This document shows positions 45,470 to 53,391 of a stretch of 64,000 bases of DNA, piece after piece. Origin of the DNA: Saprospiraceae bacterium (lineage in GTDB: Bacteria > Bacteroidota > Bacteroidia > Chitinophagales > Saprospiraceae). The notes beneath the pieces are model-generated. The model searched no databases and was not told the origin of the DNA. It saw only the letters and a list, made by a program, of their open reading frames with translations. The DNA lies in the NCBI GenBank assembly GCA_028285085.1, contig JANQQI010000053.1, positions 61,524 through 125,523 on the forward strand, given 5' to 3'. The position numbers and the translations under genes are program-made. Each line of letters begins with the position of its first letter. Within the stretch, counting starts at the first letter, position 1.

Positions 45470-47647
45470 CTAAGAAGTCAGTTGACGGAGTAACTGGCGC
45501 ACATTTCCTACGCCAATTAATTTGAAACGCGCTGCCGTTTGAGCCAAGCCTACTTTGATCGTATAGGCTTCGGGAGGCAATGCTTTAAACGTATCTTCAT
45601 CGGTATGGTCATCGCCAATGGCCAACTGAAAATCATATTCCTCCTTGGATAACCAATACATGGTGGCTTTGCCTTTGTTGACCCCGGCATTTTTGATTTC
45701 AACTACCTTGTTGCCTTCTAGTACTTGCAAATCTAAATTAGCCGTCAAGTACAAAAGGACATCCCGGAACTCCCGGACCCGCTTTTCTCCCAAATCTTTA
45801 TCAATCGTGCGGTAGTGCCAAGCCAAAGAATACTCTTTCTCTTCGATAAATGAGCCCGGAGTGCGCTCCAACAGACTTTCCAACACCGGTCGAATATCAT
45901 CTTTCCAGTTATTGGTCAAGGCCGAACTCACCTTCCATTCTCCACGTCGCTTAATCCACACGCCGTGCTCGGCCGCCATATCAATCCCCAGATGGCCGAG
46001 CCACTGATCAAGGGTCTGTCGATCTCGCCCCGAAATCACCACCAGTTTGGTCCCCGGTTCGTCTTTTAGTTTGGTCAATAATTCTAATAATTCCGCATCG
46101 GGCACTACCGTCGAGGGATCCGGCTGAAATCCCATCAGCGTCCCGTCATAATCGAGCAATACCAGCTTTTTTTGGGCTGCTCGGTAGGCATCAACTAATT
46201 GGTTGCGTTCTTCCTTTTTCAATAGATTTGTTTTTTTCCGTTCTTTAAATTCATACAGCTGCATCTGCTCTTTGATGAAGGTGGTGGCCCAATGCCGCAC
46301 CGTATATTTTTGCAACTTTTCCTGCATTTTGCCCAAGCGTTCAGCTTGCTCGTCCTCTGGCATTTCGAGTGCATACAGTAGTGCCGCTACCATATCGTTC
46401 ACATCCTGAGGATTAACGATGAGCGCGTCGGTCAATTCATTGGCCGCACCAGCCATTTCGCTGAGAATGAGCACACCCTGGCCAAGTGTTTCTTTGCCGG
46501 CTACAAATTCTTTAGCGACGAGATTCATCCCATCCCGTAGCGGGGTGATCATCGCAATATCGGCGGCCTGATACATCGCCGTCAACTCTCCAAATGGGAA
46601 AGAGCGGTAATAATACTGGATTGGTGACCAGCCAAAGGTGCGGTACTGGCCATTGATTTTTCCTACCAAAGTGTCTACCTCGTCTTTTAATTCCTGATAC
46701 TGATCTACGTTAGAACGAGAAGGTACCACGATCAGCATGAGGGTCACTTTGCCCCGGTATTGTTGGTGCTCCGCAATGAACTTTTCAAAGGCGCGAATAC
46801 GCTGTGGAATCCCTTTGGTATAATCCAGTCGATCAATGGACAAGATGAGTTTCCGACCTTTTGATTTCAGACGCTCGATTCGATTGCGAATCATTTCCTC
46901 ATCGGCCAGGCGCTCGGGAAAAGCATATTTGTCATAATCAATGCCCATTGGAAAGACATCAACGTTGACGAGTCGATCGCCGACCGGCAATTTTCCAAAC
47001 TGATGCTCATAACCAGCGATGCGATAGACCGCACTGAGAAAATGTCGCATGTAATCAAAAGTGTGGAAGCCAATTTGATCGGCACCAAGTACGCCATTCA
47101 AGATGTCCTCACGCCAGGGCAGTATTCGAAAAATTTCGTAGGAAGGAAATGGAATGTGTAAAAAGAAGCCAATACTGACATCCGGTTGTTCTGCCCGAAT
47201 CATCGCCGGCAGCAACATGAGTTGATAATCGTGCACCCAGATGAAATCATCGGGTTGGATATGCTGGAGGACCAAATCGGCAAATTTGCGATTAACAGCT
47301 TGATAGGCCGCCCAATAATCGTCGCGATAGGTGGTGTATTGTGAAAAATAGTGAAAATGGGGCCAAATGACTTTGTTGCTGAACCCTTCGTAATAGAGGC
47401 TGATGTCTTCCTGGCTCAGAAAAAGTGGAATCAAGCCTTGTTTGCCCAGATCGGCGGTCACTTCGGCTTGCTCGGTTTCATCTTCGATTGCTTTGCCCGC
47501 CCAGCCGATCCAGATTTTCTCGATCTGGGTATCTAACGAATTGAGCCCGGTGGCGAGGCCACCGGCACTGGGGTGATAAAACAATTCCCCCTTCTTCTGA
47601 TCGATGGTAATCGGCAAACGATTCGAGACAATGACTAATCGAGACAT
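45470..47647 (-). CDS. Fused trehalose-6-phosphate synthase/phosphatase
   Basis: 725 residues. The N-terminal 460 residues form a GT20 synthase ([10 protein letters not shown]..., [49 protein letters not shown]). The C-terminal 230 residues form a HAD-type trehalose-phosphatase with nucleophile Asp in [12 protein letters not shown] and [20 protein letters not shown] and [12 protein letters not shown] two-domain enzyme makes trehalose from UDP-glucose and glucose-6-phosphate in one polypeptide, as an osmo- or stress-protectant. The fused order otsA-otsB is common in this phylum. No other trehalose gene is adjacent. Confidence 0.95.
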   Translation of the reverse strand: MSRLVIVSNRLPITIDQKKGELFYHPSAGGLATGLNSLDTQIEKIWIGWAGKAIEDETEQAEVTADLGKQGLIPLFLSQEDISLYYEGFSNKVIWPHFHYFSQYTTYRDDYWAAYQAVNRKFADLVLQHIQPDDFIWVHDYQLMLLPAMIRAEQPDVSIGFFLHIPFPSYEIFRILPWREDILNGVLGADQIGFHTFDYMRHFLSAVYRIAGYEHQFGKLPVGDRLVNVDVFPMGIDYDKYAFPERLADEEMIRNRIERLKSKGRKLILSIDRLDYTKGIPQRIRAFEKFIAEHQQYRGKVTLMLIVVPSRSNVDQYQELKDEVDTLVGKINGQYRTFGWSPIQYYYRSFPFGELTAMYQAADIAMITPLRDGMNLVAKEFVAGKETLGQGVLILSEMAGAANELTDALIVNPQDVNDMVAALLYALEMPEDEQAERLGKMQEKLQKYTVRHWATTFIKEQMQLYEFKERKKTNLLKKEERNQLVDAYRAAQKKLVLLDYDGTLMGFQPDPSTVVPDAELLELLTKLKDEPGTKLVVISGRDRQTLDQWLGHLGIDMAAEHGVWIKRRGEWKVSSALTNNWKDDIRPVLESLLERTPGSFIEEKEYSLAWHYRTIDKDLGEKRVREFRDVLLYLTANLDLQVLEGNKVVEIKNAGVNKGKATMYWLSKEEYDFQLAIGDDHTDEDTFKALPPEAYTIKVGLAQTAARFKLIGVGNVRQLLRQLTS

Positions 47648-47783
47648 AGAGCTTCATATTGGGAAGGCGTAAAAATAGGGAATGATTAGACAACTAGGTC
47701 AAAACCATTAATAATTTTACATCAAATCTGCCCTAACATTATCAAATATGCAATCATTTTAAACAATCTTTCATAAAACGTAA

Positions 47784-47817
47784 GACGCACTACTCTGGTA
47801 AATCAGAATAGTGCGTC
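47784..47817 (-). terminator. Terminator-like hairpin before the conserved unknown gene end
   Basis: A 14-bp stem (gacgcactactctg / cagaatagtgcgtc, one mismatch) with a 6-nt loop, between the conserved unknown (ending at 47853) and the trehalose gene start. Read on the minus strand it follows the unknown gene; the T tract is modest. Confidence 0.6.
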
Positions 47818-47852
47818 CAAGTATTTCATTTGGCCTAGCCAAGTACTTCGCC

Positions 47853-49241
47853 TTAGGCTGGTTTTTTACGTTTACGGCGCGTTTTGAATAATTCAACCAC
47901 TTCTTTCTCTTTCAGGAAGCCCAGATCAATGAAATTGGTAGAGACAAATTTCTTGATATCTTGGTAATCCTTTCCGCGCTTGTCGGTATAACGCTTCAAC
48001 AATTTTTTCACATAGGCCATACACATTTCCTTCAAATCCTGATTGAACTGTTGGTTGGAAAAAATCCGCATGTAGGCCGGAAAAATCTTAGATAATTCAA
48101 AGTACTCTGAATAATCGGTCACTTCGATATTGTACATAAAACGGCCGATGTAGCTGCTAATGGTTTTGCGTAAGCACTCATTAATATCGGACAAACCTTC
48201 GTACTGGCCGTAGAATACTTTGGTTGCTTCCACCGCATCTTCGTGCGTATATCCTTTACCGTGAATTTCTTCGAGCAAGGTGTAGTAACGCGTCAAATCA
48301 TCATCTACTTTGAAATCCAACAACATCGTTACCCGCTTATCGGCCTCAGCATCAACCACAAGTTTGCTGTTACGAATTTTCAAAATCAGCGCCAACCACT
48401 GGTCTACAAAACCTTCTTGTTCTTTACGGCAGCGGTTAAGCACCGCGGCTAAATGCGCTTGATCTTCTTTTTCCAAGTCAAAGAAGTGGCTGTATAGTGC
48501 TAACATTTCCAAGTGCTCATCCGTACCCACAAATTCTGGATTATCCAGAAAGCTTTTGATCTCGGAAATGTAGCTGGTGTGTGGTAAGTCCTTGAGAACG
48601 CGATAGTGAATAAATGATCTGAGGGAAGGGAAAAGTACTTTGAGTTCAGACTTAGAGCTTGGAAACTCTGTCGTCATATAGTTTTCGTTCTGAAACTGGT
48701 TGAGGTAGCGTTTATGCCCTACAGCCCGGTCACGAACATCACGGTAGCGCGGCAATTTCTGCCCTTGCAAGAAGTAGCGAATCTTTTTATTGACAATTTG
48801 ATTGGTCAGGTTGGTGATCCAAATATCACTACTTAAGGCGAATCCCATCTGGATGGTTTGTCCGATGCGCTTTCTAATCAAATCGTAGTTAGAAGAGTTG
48901 CATACAGCCATCAGAATTTTCTTAAAATGATTCTGTGGACGAAGGTACTTGTAATTACTATTGATCACGCCGCGCAACACCGCATACCCCAGAATACGTG
49001 GTAAGAACAAGCCTTCAAAGCGATCTTCGACGAGAATATTTTCGAAGGCAAAAAGCTGTAAGGGATGATCATGGGAAACCTCGGCGTATAAGTCCTTGAT
49101 TTGTGGCTCGAAGCGATCCCGCATCGATTGGTAAAATTCCTCTTCTTCTTCCTCCAAATAGCTGGCTAATTCTTCGGAAGCCTGGATGCCCTCGGCAATT
49201 TCGTCGAGGCGGTCGCTATAATTTTTAGCAAGTTCCTTCAT
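47853..49241 (-). CDS. Conserved unknown helical protein
   Basis: 462 residues with no signal peptide or membrane segment. It is largely alpha-helical and charged, starting MKELAKNYSDRLDEIAEGIQ with an acidic run (EEEEEE) at about 31-36, and ends in a very basic tail (KTRRKRKKPA). No catalytic motif or named domain recognised. The basic tail could contact nucleic acid or ribosome. It is next to the ribosomal S16 gene (219 bases away, same strand), but separated from it by a hairpin at 49303-49340, so it may be independent. Confidence 0.65.
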   Translation of the reverse strand: MKELAKNYSDRLDEIAEGIQASEELASYLEEEEEEFYQSMRDRFEPQIKDLYAEVSHDHPLQLFAFENILVEDRFEGLFLPRILGYAVLRGVINSNYKYLRPQNHFKKILMAVCNSSNYDLIRKRIGQTIQMGFALSSDIWITNLTNQIVNKKIRYFLQGQKLPRYRDVRDRAVGHKRYLNQFQNENYMTTEFPSSKSELKVLFPSLRSFIHYRVLKDLPHTSYISEIKSFLDNPEFVGTDEHLEMLALYSHFFDLEKEDQAHLAAVLNRCRKEQEGFVDQWLALILKIRNSKLVVDAEADKRVTMLLDFKVDDDLTRYYTLLEEIHGKGYTHEDAVEATKVFYGQYEGLSDINECLRKTISSYIGRFMYNIEVTDYSEYFELSKIFPAYMRIFSNQQFNQDLKEMCMAYVKKLLKRYTDKRGKDYQDIKKFVSTNFIDLGFLKEKEVVELFKTRRKRKKPA

Positions 49242-49302
49242 ATCAATAAGGGTTTACACGGTTAAAATTGCGCGTAGACGCTTCAGCTGTCTACAGTTAA
49301 AT

Positions 49303-49340
49303 TGAAACCTGGCAAGGCAATTAAGCCCGGCCAGGTTTCA
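49303..49340 (-). terminator. Hairpin after rpsP
   Basis: Perfect 11-bp stem (tgaaacctggc / gccaggtttca) with a 16-nt loop in the spacer after the rpsP stop. The following tract is T-rich but interrupted. Confidence 0.55.
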
Positions 49341-49460
49341 TTATATAAATTTTGTCGTTCTTTTTCGACTGTATGTAATGCCCGAAGGCAACAGCACGAA
49401 GATAAAAAATTCCGACAAAAAACAGTCTTAATTTGAAGATAATAGCGAGAATCGTTTCGC

Positions 49461-50243
49461 TTATTTCTCTTCTTCTTTTTTCTCATCATCAGCGGCTGGT
49501 GCCTCTTCTGCTGGCTTTTCTTCGGCCGCAGGGGTCTCTTCAGCAGCTGGCGCTTCTTCAGCCGGTGTTTCCTCGGCTGCTGGCTGCTCTTCGGCTGCAG
49601 GCGCTTCTTCGGTGGCTGGTGCCTCCGCTTCCGCAGCTGGCGTTTCCTCAGCAGCTGGCTCTTCAGCGGGTGTTTCCTCAGCAGCAGGTGCTTCTTCGGT
49701 GGTTTCACCAGCTTGATCAGCAGAGAATGATTCAACCGTAGTTTGTTCTACTGTTTCAGCGAAGGTACGATCGTCAGCAGCTTCTGGTGCATCATCACCA
49801 TCCGTTGGGCCAGCCAATGGAGAGGCTACTTTTTTAGGTTTTCCAGAGATGGCTTCCAAGCGCGCTTTACGCTCTTCTTGGTAAGCTTGACGACGCTCTT
49901 CGATCTTCGCTTCTTTTTCAGCGATCCATGCTTCGTACTTCGTATCCGCTTCTTCAGTAGTCATCGCACCTTTTTTCACACCACGCATCAGGTGTTTACG
50001 GTACAATACGCCTTTGAAACGAAGGATAGAACGTGCAGTTTCGGTAGGTTGTGCTCCTTTCATTAACCAGTCGAACGCGCGGTCGCGATCCAGATCAATG
50101 GTAGCAGGAACAGTCATTGGATTGTAGGTACCGAGTTTTTCGATGAATCGACCGTCACGTGGAGCACGTGCGTCGGCAACTACGATGTGGTAGAAAGGTG
50201 CTTTTTTACGTCCCTTTCTTTGTAAACGAATTTTTACAGACAT
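49461..50243 (-). CDS. rpsP: 30S ribosomal protein S16 with long acidic tail
   Basis: 260 residues; ordinary S16 is about 80-90, and Bacteroidota forms are often about 180. Residues 1-85 are a normal S16 ([55 protein letters not shown]). Residues 86-135 are helical and charged. From about 165 the tail is a low-complexity run of Ala, Glu, Pro and Thr (repeated [12 protein letters not shown] units), ending in Asp/Glu/Lys. The tail should be disordered and negatively charged. It is a ribosomal 30S component; tail function is unknown. rimM and trmD, usual rpsP neighbours, are not next to it here. Confidence 0.93.
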   Translation of the reverse strand: MSVKIRLQRKGRKKAPFYHIVVADARAPRDGRFIEKLGTYNPMTVPATIDLDRDRAFDWLMKGAQPTETARSILRFKGVLYRKHLMRGVKKGAMTTEEADTKYEAWIAEKEAKIEERRQAYQEERKARLEAISGKPKKVASPLAGPTDGDDAPEAADDRTFAETVEQTTVESFSADQAGETTEEAPAAEETPAEEPAAEETPAAEAEAPATEEAPAAEEQPAAEETPAEEAPAAEETPAAEEKPAEEAPAADDEKKEEEK

Positions 50244-50373
50244 TTAAGTTAAAATTTATTTGGTTTAACCATACCCGCATAATCTCGCGAGGAGACAACG
50301 GGCTTTCAACGCGGCTGCAAAGGTAATACTTTTTTTGATTCGGCGTGTGATTTATTGGGAAATCTCTTTTGGA

Positions 50374-50405
50374 GATGCCAGATAGAGAGATATCAGATGC
50401 CAGAT
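50374..50405. repeat. Two GATGCCAGAT copies, inverted relative to the heptamer tract
   Basis: The 10-mer occurs at 50374-50383 and 50396-50405. It contains the complement of the heptamer unit (GATGCCA versus TGGCATC), so these copies could pair with the tract about 85-130 bases away. Confidence 0.6.
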
Positions 50406-50486
50406 GGAGGAAGACATTAGATTTTAGACCCGCTGCGTTATTAGAAACTTAGAGTTTGTGGGATGCCGATTGGATAATAAAATATC

Positions 50487-50535
50487 TGGCATCTGGCATC
50501 TGGCATCTGGCATCTGGCATCTGGCATCTGGCATC
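50487..50535. repeat. Tandem heptamer repeat, 7 copies of TGGCATC
   Basis: Seven perfect consecutive copies, same unit and same strand orientation as the tract at 28101-28171. It lies just beyond the operon terminator, in non-coding DNA. Confidence 0.95.
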
Positions 50536-50543
50536 TAATAAAA

Positions 50544-50580
50544 CTAAAAAAGGGGAGCAATCCCACTGATTGTCTCCCCT
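50544..50580 (-). terminator. Intrinsic terminator of the six-gene surface operon
   Basis: Minus-strand hairpin with arms aggggagacaatc and gattgctcccct (one bulged base) followed by T6 then AGTTTT. It lies 109 bases after the last stop codon of the operon. Confidence 0.85.
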
Positions 50581-50688
50581 AGCCTAGTTAAAGGCTACTC
50601 CCATATTTTAATCTTTCGATTTCGAATTTGTCCTCACCGTTCAAAAGTTTGAGGCCGTTCTGCTTGTCAAAAGAAATGCAGTAAAAGG

Positions 50689-51825
50689 TTAGTCTCTCGA
50701 AATGACGATCTTTTGGCTATACGTTTGCCCATCTGTTTCAATGTTTAGCCAGTACAAGCCATTCGCCAAATGATCAATTTGTAGTTGGGTCTGATCGGTC
50801 TGCTGCTCCAGATATTGCGTCGAAACGAGTTGACCAGAACCATTAAACAGTTGCATGTACCCCCGATGAATACTCTGGTCAAACTGAATATTGAGTATAT
50901 CATTAGCCGGATTGGGAAAAACATGGACGCCTGCTGAAGTTTCGCGATTAAAGGAGACACTACGGATATCGGAATAACTGAATTGACCATCGAAGTCCGT
51001 TTGCTTCAGACGGTAATAATTGATCCCCAACTGGGGTGACGGATCAATCGTTTCGTAGGTCAGCGTCTGTTCGCTGGTACCCGCTCCGGCGTGATGAGCA
51101 ATCGGCTCGAAATTTCGACCGTCGAACGAGCGCTCGATAGTAAACAATTCATTATTCAACTCATTCGCAGTCTGCCATGCCAGCAAGGTCGTTAAATTAT
51201 CCTTTGCCCGAGCCTGGAAGCCAAGCAGTTCAATGGGTAGTAGTGCGGAGCAATCAAAATTATCGTTGATGAGTTGGGTCCCCGGAAAAGCACCACAATC
51301 GACCCCCTGTGGCGCAGTGGGCCCACAAGCGGTAAACGTCTGGTCATCAAATGCACTTCCCGACTCAAAGCAAATATTATCCGGCTCCCCGGCGCCTCCC
51401 GTATCAAAGGCCATGGTCACCCGAAAAAGGACGGCCGGCGTAGCGGTAATATTGTCGACAGGAATTGCCCCGGAGGAAAAAAACTGCTGCCAGGAAAAAG
51501 AGAAGCGACTCGTCGTATTATCGTTGGTGACAAATGTATTGTAAATGTTAAAAATACTTACTGTTTGCCCCAACACACAACCACTCGGATAGCTGATGGT
51601 TAATCCACCATTAGTGAAGATAGAGCTTCCAAAAGCATCGGTATTATAATTAAAGTACAATTGACCGGAGCCTAATTTAAAATCCGCGTCGCTAGCGAGC
51701 GTCACATCAAAAGTGACATCCGTTGACGAAGTGACTTTATTTGTAATGGCAAAGGTGATATTTTGGGCCAGGCTTGATACAGTTCCCAAAAATATTAGGA
51801 TACAAATGATGAAATAATTACGCAT
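50689..51825 (-). CDS. T9SS-exported protein with cohesin-like N-terminal domain
   Basis: 378 residues, the last gene of the operon. A signal peptide (about 1-20, IFLGTVSSLAQ) is followed by a beta-sandwich (about 22-165: ITFAITNKVTSSTDVTFDVT, FKLGSGQLYFNYNTDAFG, SRFSFSWQQFF), whose opening resembles cohesin or related Ig-like folds. A common FN3-like module follows (LPIELLGFQARAKDNLTTLL, NYYRLKQTDFDGQFSYSD), then a T9SS type A sorting domain (VFPNPANDILNIQFDQS...LANGLYWLNIETDG). Cohesin identity is a resemblance only. It starts 25 bases after the dockerin-like gene's stop. Confidence 0.85.
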   Translation of the reverse strand: MRNYFIICILIFLGTVSSLAQNITFAITNKVTSSTDVTFDVTLASDADFKLGSGQLYFNYNTDAFGSSIFTNGGLTISYPSGCVLGQTVSIFNIYNTFVTNDNTTSRFSFSWQQFFSSGAIPVDNITATPAVLFRVTMAFDTGGAGEPDNICFESGSAFDDQTFTACGPTAPQGVDCGAFPGTQLINDNFDCSALLPIELLGFQARAKDNLTTLLAWQTANELNNELFTIERSFDGRNFEPIAHHAGAGTSEQTLTYETIDPSPQLGINYYRLKQTDFDGQFSYSDIRSVSFNRETSAGVHVFPNPANDILNIQFDQSIHRGYMQLFNGSGQLVSTQYLEQQTDQTQLQIDHLANGLYWLNIETDGQTYSQKIVISRD

Positions 51826-51850
51826 GATTAAAGTGTTTTATAATGTATTT

Positions 51851-53359
51851 TTAATAGGAGAACTGTGCTCCACGACCCAAATTGGGGGTCAATTTGATTT
51901 GTAAATCGGTGTTTTGGACTTGTCCGTTGAGGTCGATATCCCCGGGTAAATAACCGGATGTCCCCAGATTTGAGGTAAGTGCATTCCTGTCGGTATTTTG
52001 TACCTGACCATCACCGTCAAAATCACCGCTAATCAGGCCATAATTGCCATCTCCAAAGTCGAGCAAAGCGGCGGCGCCACCTTCCACTAGACTCGGATCA
52101 GTAGAAAAGTCAAGCACGGGGGTACCATTACTCAGATCAACAGTACTAGCGGCGAGGATGCCGATATGATTACGATGTCGAATGCTAATCAAAGGCGTTT
52201 CAGTAGTGGCGATTTCCGGGAAAGAAAGATTGGAACGCCCGTCGAGGTCGACCACATCGCCATCCTTTTGTAGCAGGGCCGCGCGGGCGGCGATGACGGT
52301 AGAAACATCCGCCGAACTGCGTAGTTCTACAAAAACCCAATCCACGATGGCATTACTGCCGGTTTGGACCAGTATCCTTGCATCGATCTGCTCACCACCT
52401 CCACTGGCCGGATAATCGTAACTCAATGCGGTGTAGGGCTCAGTAGTAGGGACGAGATCAGTGCTCCGTAGGTCGTCCGTCATTTCGCCACTGCTACTGT
52501 CATAAGGCCCCGCCAGCAATACATTGAGCTCTAGTTTCGGGGCGCTGGCAGCAAGCGTCCAGCGACTAAAAAAGTCAATGCTATCGACTTGCACGTAGTT
52601 GTTGGTAGCATCCAAATTGGCGCTGGCGGGATTGTACCAAAAGGCGCTATCCTGCCGCCAGGGGCCCAAGTCAGATTCGGTATTGCTATTCAGCTCGGCG
52701 TCGAGGTAGTAGAACCGCAGCGTAGCGCCTAAATCGCCATTATTGGTCGGTGCAATAGTAAAGCTGCGCTCGATACTGTTGCCGCCGTTGAGGCCTTGGG
52801 CGGGGTGTGCTCGTTGAATCAAGGTACTGCCAAGATCTTGGGAGGAGGAAATACTCACCCCCATATTGCCGGGGTTCTCGTTACTCGGAGCGTTGAGGGT
52901 CACTGTTTTTTGGATCATCCCACCACTAGGACCGATGACGCGGCTACTTTCCGACTCGTTGACGATGTTACCGTTGACACTTTCCAGGGTAATGGTATCG
53001 CCGTTGAGGTCGAGTGTGCCACTGGTCATCACCAGCTCATTGTTGATCTGGATATTTTGTTGGAGCTGGGCACCGTTAGCTGATTTGTTAATTTGCAGAT
53101 TATAGAAAGTGCTGAGCGAGTCGCCACCAATGGCAGACTGTGCGTCGCTGCCATCTCCCATCATGACGACCGTACCCAGCGTACTCTCAAAAGTCCCGTT
53201 ATTAATGAATTCTGCATTTTGGAGCACCATTTGGCTGCCACCACTTTGGACTAGATGGCCGCCCTCAATCCTAAGTTGAGTCTGCCCATAGCCAATGATC
53301 GAGCTACCAAAGAGGCTAAGTAAAACCAGGGGATATAAAAGGAACTTATTATTTTTCAT
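51851..53359 (-). CDS. Exported adhesin-like protein ending in dockerin-like repeats
   Basis: 502 residues. A signal peptide (LVLLSLFGSSIIGYGQ) is followed by a repetitive beta region that looks like a beta-helix/hemagglutinin stalk (QSGGSQMVLQNAEFINNG, VMTSGTLDLNGDTITLES), then beta-sandwich domains. The C-terminal 60 residues have two EF-hand-like calcium loops with the dockerin pattern, DFDGDGQVQNTD and DIDLNGQVQNTD, then the ending NLGRGAQFSY. This tail occurs in many Saprospiraceae exported proteins; whether it is a sorting signal or a true dockerin is unknown. It lies between the S74 fibre gene and the cohesin-like gene. Confidence 0.85.
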   Translation of the reverse strand: MKNNKFLLYPLVLLSLFGSSIIGYGQTQLRIEGGHLVQSGGSQMVLQNAEFINNGTFESTLGTVVMMGDGSDAQSAIGGDSLSTFYNLQINKSANGAQLQQNIQINNELVMTSGTLDLNGDTITLESVNGNIVNESESSRVIGPSGGMIQKTVTLNAPSNENPGNMGVSISSSQDLGSTLIQRAHPAQGLNGGNSIERSFTIAPTNNGDLGATLRFYYLDAELNSNTESDLGPWRQDSAFWYNPASANLDATNNYVQVDSIDFFSRWTLAASAPKLELNVLLAGPYDSSSGEMTDDLRSTDLVPTTEPYTALSYDYPASGGGEQIDARILVQTGSNAIVDWVFVELRSSADVSTVIAARAALLQKDGDVVDLDGRSNLSFPEIATTETPLISIRHRNHIGILAASTVDLSNGTPVLDFSTDPSLVEGGAAALLDFGDGNYGLISGDFDGDGQVQNTDRNALTSNLGTSGYLPGDIDLNGQVQNTDLQIKLTPNLGRGAQFSY

Positions 53360-53391
53360 AAGATATTGATTTCAATTTGTTGGTTGGGTAT

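Larger units (their letters stand above)
50244..50688. other. Spacer between rpsP and the surface operon, with repeats and terminator
   Basis: About 445 bases without a gene. It contains two GATGCCAGAT copies, the 7-copy heptamer tract and the intrinsic terminator of the six-gene operon, listed separately. Confidence 0.6.

Noticed and set aside
49283..49741. Long frames with Lys/Arg/Pro or Leu/Pro repeats opposite or alongside S16
   Set aside because: They are other-frame readings of the repetitive S16 tail and have no signal or domain.
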